Positions 32,403 through 32,403 of a DNA stretch of 32,403 nt are shown here, one piece after another. How positions within the stretch are numbered: position 1 is the first letter of the stretch; every line of letters begins with the position of its first letter. The translations under genes and the position numbers were made by a program. This DNA is from Prevotella sp. (GTDB lineage Bacteria; Bacteroidota; Bacteroidia; Bacteroidales; Bacteroidaceae), in contig JAGCPC010000117.1 in NCBI GenBank assembly GCA_017642485.1, forward strand, positions 1-32,403, read 5' to 3'. The notes under the pieces were generated by a model, which had not been told where the DNA came from, searched no databases, and saw only the letters and a list, made by a program, of their open reading frames with translations.

Positions 32403-32403
32403 A

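Noticed and set aside
1-32403. tRNA, rRNA, insertion sequences, phage genes, known riboswitches
   Set aside because: None was recognised on either strand; structured sequences are limited to the terminators, hairpins and repeats listed.

Overview
The window looks like chromosomal DNA of an anaerobic Bacteroidales bacterium, most likely a gut or rumen Prevotella-type organism. This rests on a SusC/SusD pair with surface lipoproteins, proteins with type IX-secretion-like C-terminal sorting domains, a GLUG/LRR surface protein, Bacteroidetes-type promoters (TAnnTTTG at -7) upstream of many genes, a FeoA-FeoB fusion, and a Dcu/aspartase pair for fumarate metabolism. The assignment is by recognition of families; no database search was possible.

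Layout. (1) 1-2470: a large AAA+ ATPase (CbbX/CfxQ-like), open at the left edge, with a degenerate AAA-like module before the intact one and an acidic linker carrying three in-frame GC-rich palindromic elements. Its terminator stem overlaps its last codons. (2) 2524-2982, minus: a MaoC-like hot-dog dehydratase, flanked on both sides by short tandem repeats. (3) 3129-5177: a divergent cluster of a periplasmic protein, a one-base-overlapping small membrane protein and a membrane-embedded AraC-family regulator. (4) 5311-13031: a 1705-residue exported protein, a 790-residue GLUG/LRR exported protein and a 46-residue peptide gene coupled to it by ATGA. (5) 13038-15904: C4-dicarboxylate transporter (Dcu) and aspartate ammonia-lyase, separated by an array of four small hairpins joined by a repeated 8-nt spacer. 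(6) 15999-18689: FeoAB ferrous iron transporter and the short Cys-rich FeoB-associated membrane protein. (7) 18759-23156: a GH3-family protein, an Ig-like (Big_5) lipoprotein and a DUF3108-type protein. (8) 23319-32147: a pectin-type polysaccharide utilisation locus: SusC, SusD, a FnIII/beta-helix lipoprotein and a PL1 pectate lyase, ending in two strong hairpins. The window closes on a promoter for a gene beyond the right edge.

How it fits together. SusC/SusD import oligogalacturonides released by the surface pectate lyase, with the beta-helix lipoprotein probably binding polymer. Aspartase and Dcu supply fumarate for anaerobic respiration, and FeoAB supplies Fe(II) for the iron-rich enzymes of that metabolism. 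The AraC regulator sits immediately upstream of the giant exported protein gene, with a direct repeat between them.

The most striking feature is not a gene. At least nine places carry tandem micro-repeats of 7, 8 or 9 bp, with a different unit at each place. They abut stop codons, begin at predicted transcription starts, or lie inside coding sequence (FeoB G domain, a signal peptide, a sorting-domain linker). Separately, a palindromic element of about 40 bp occurs in two unrelated genes and is translated in two different reading frames. The hairpin array before aspA is a third class of structured repeat.
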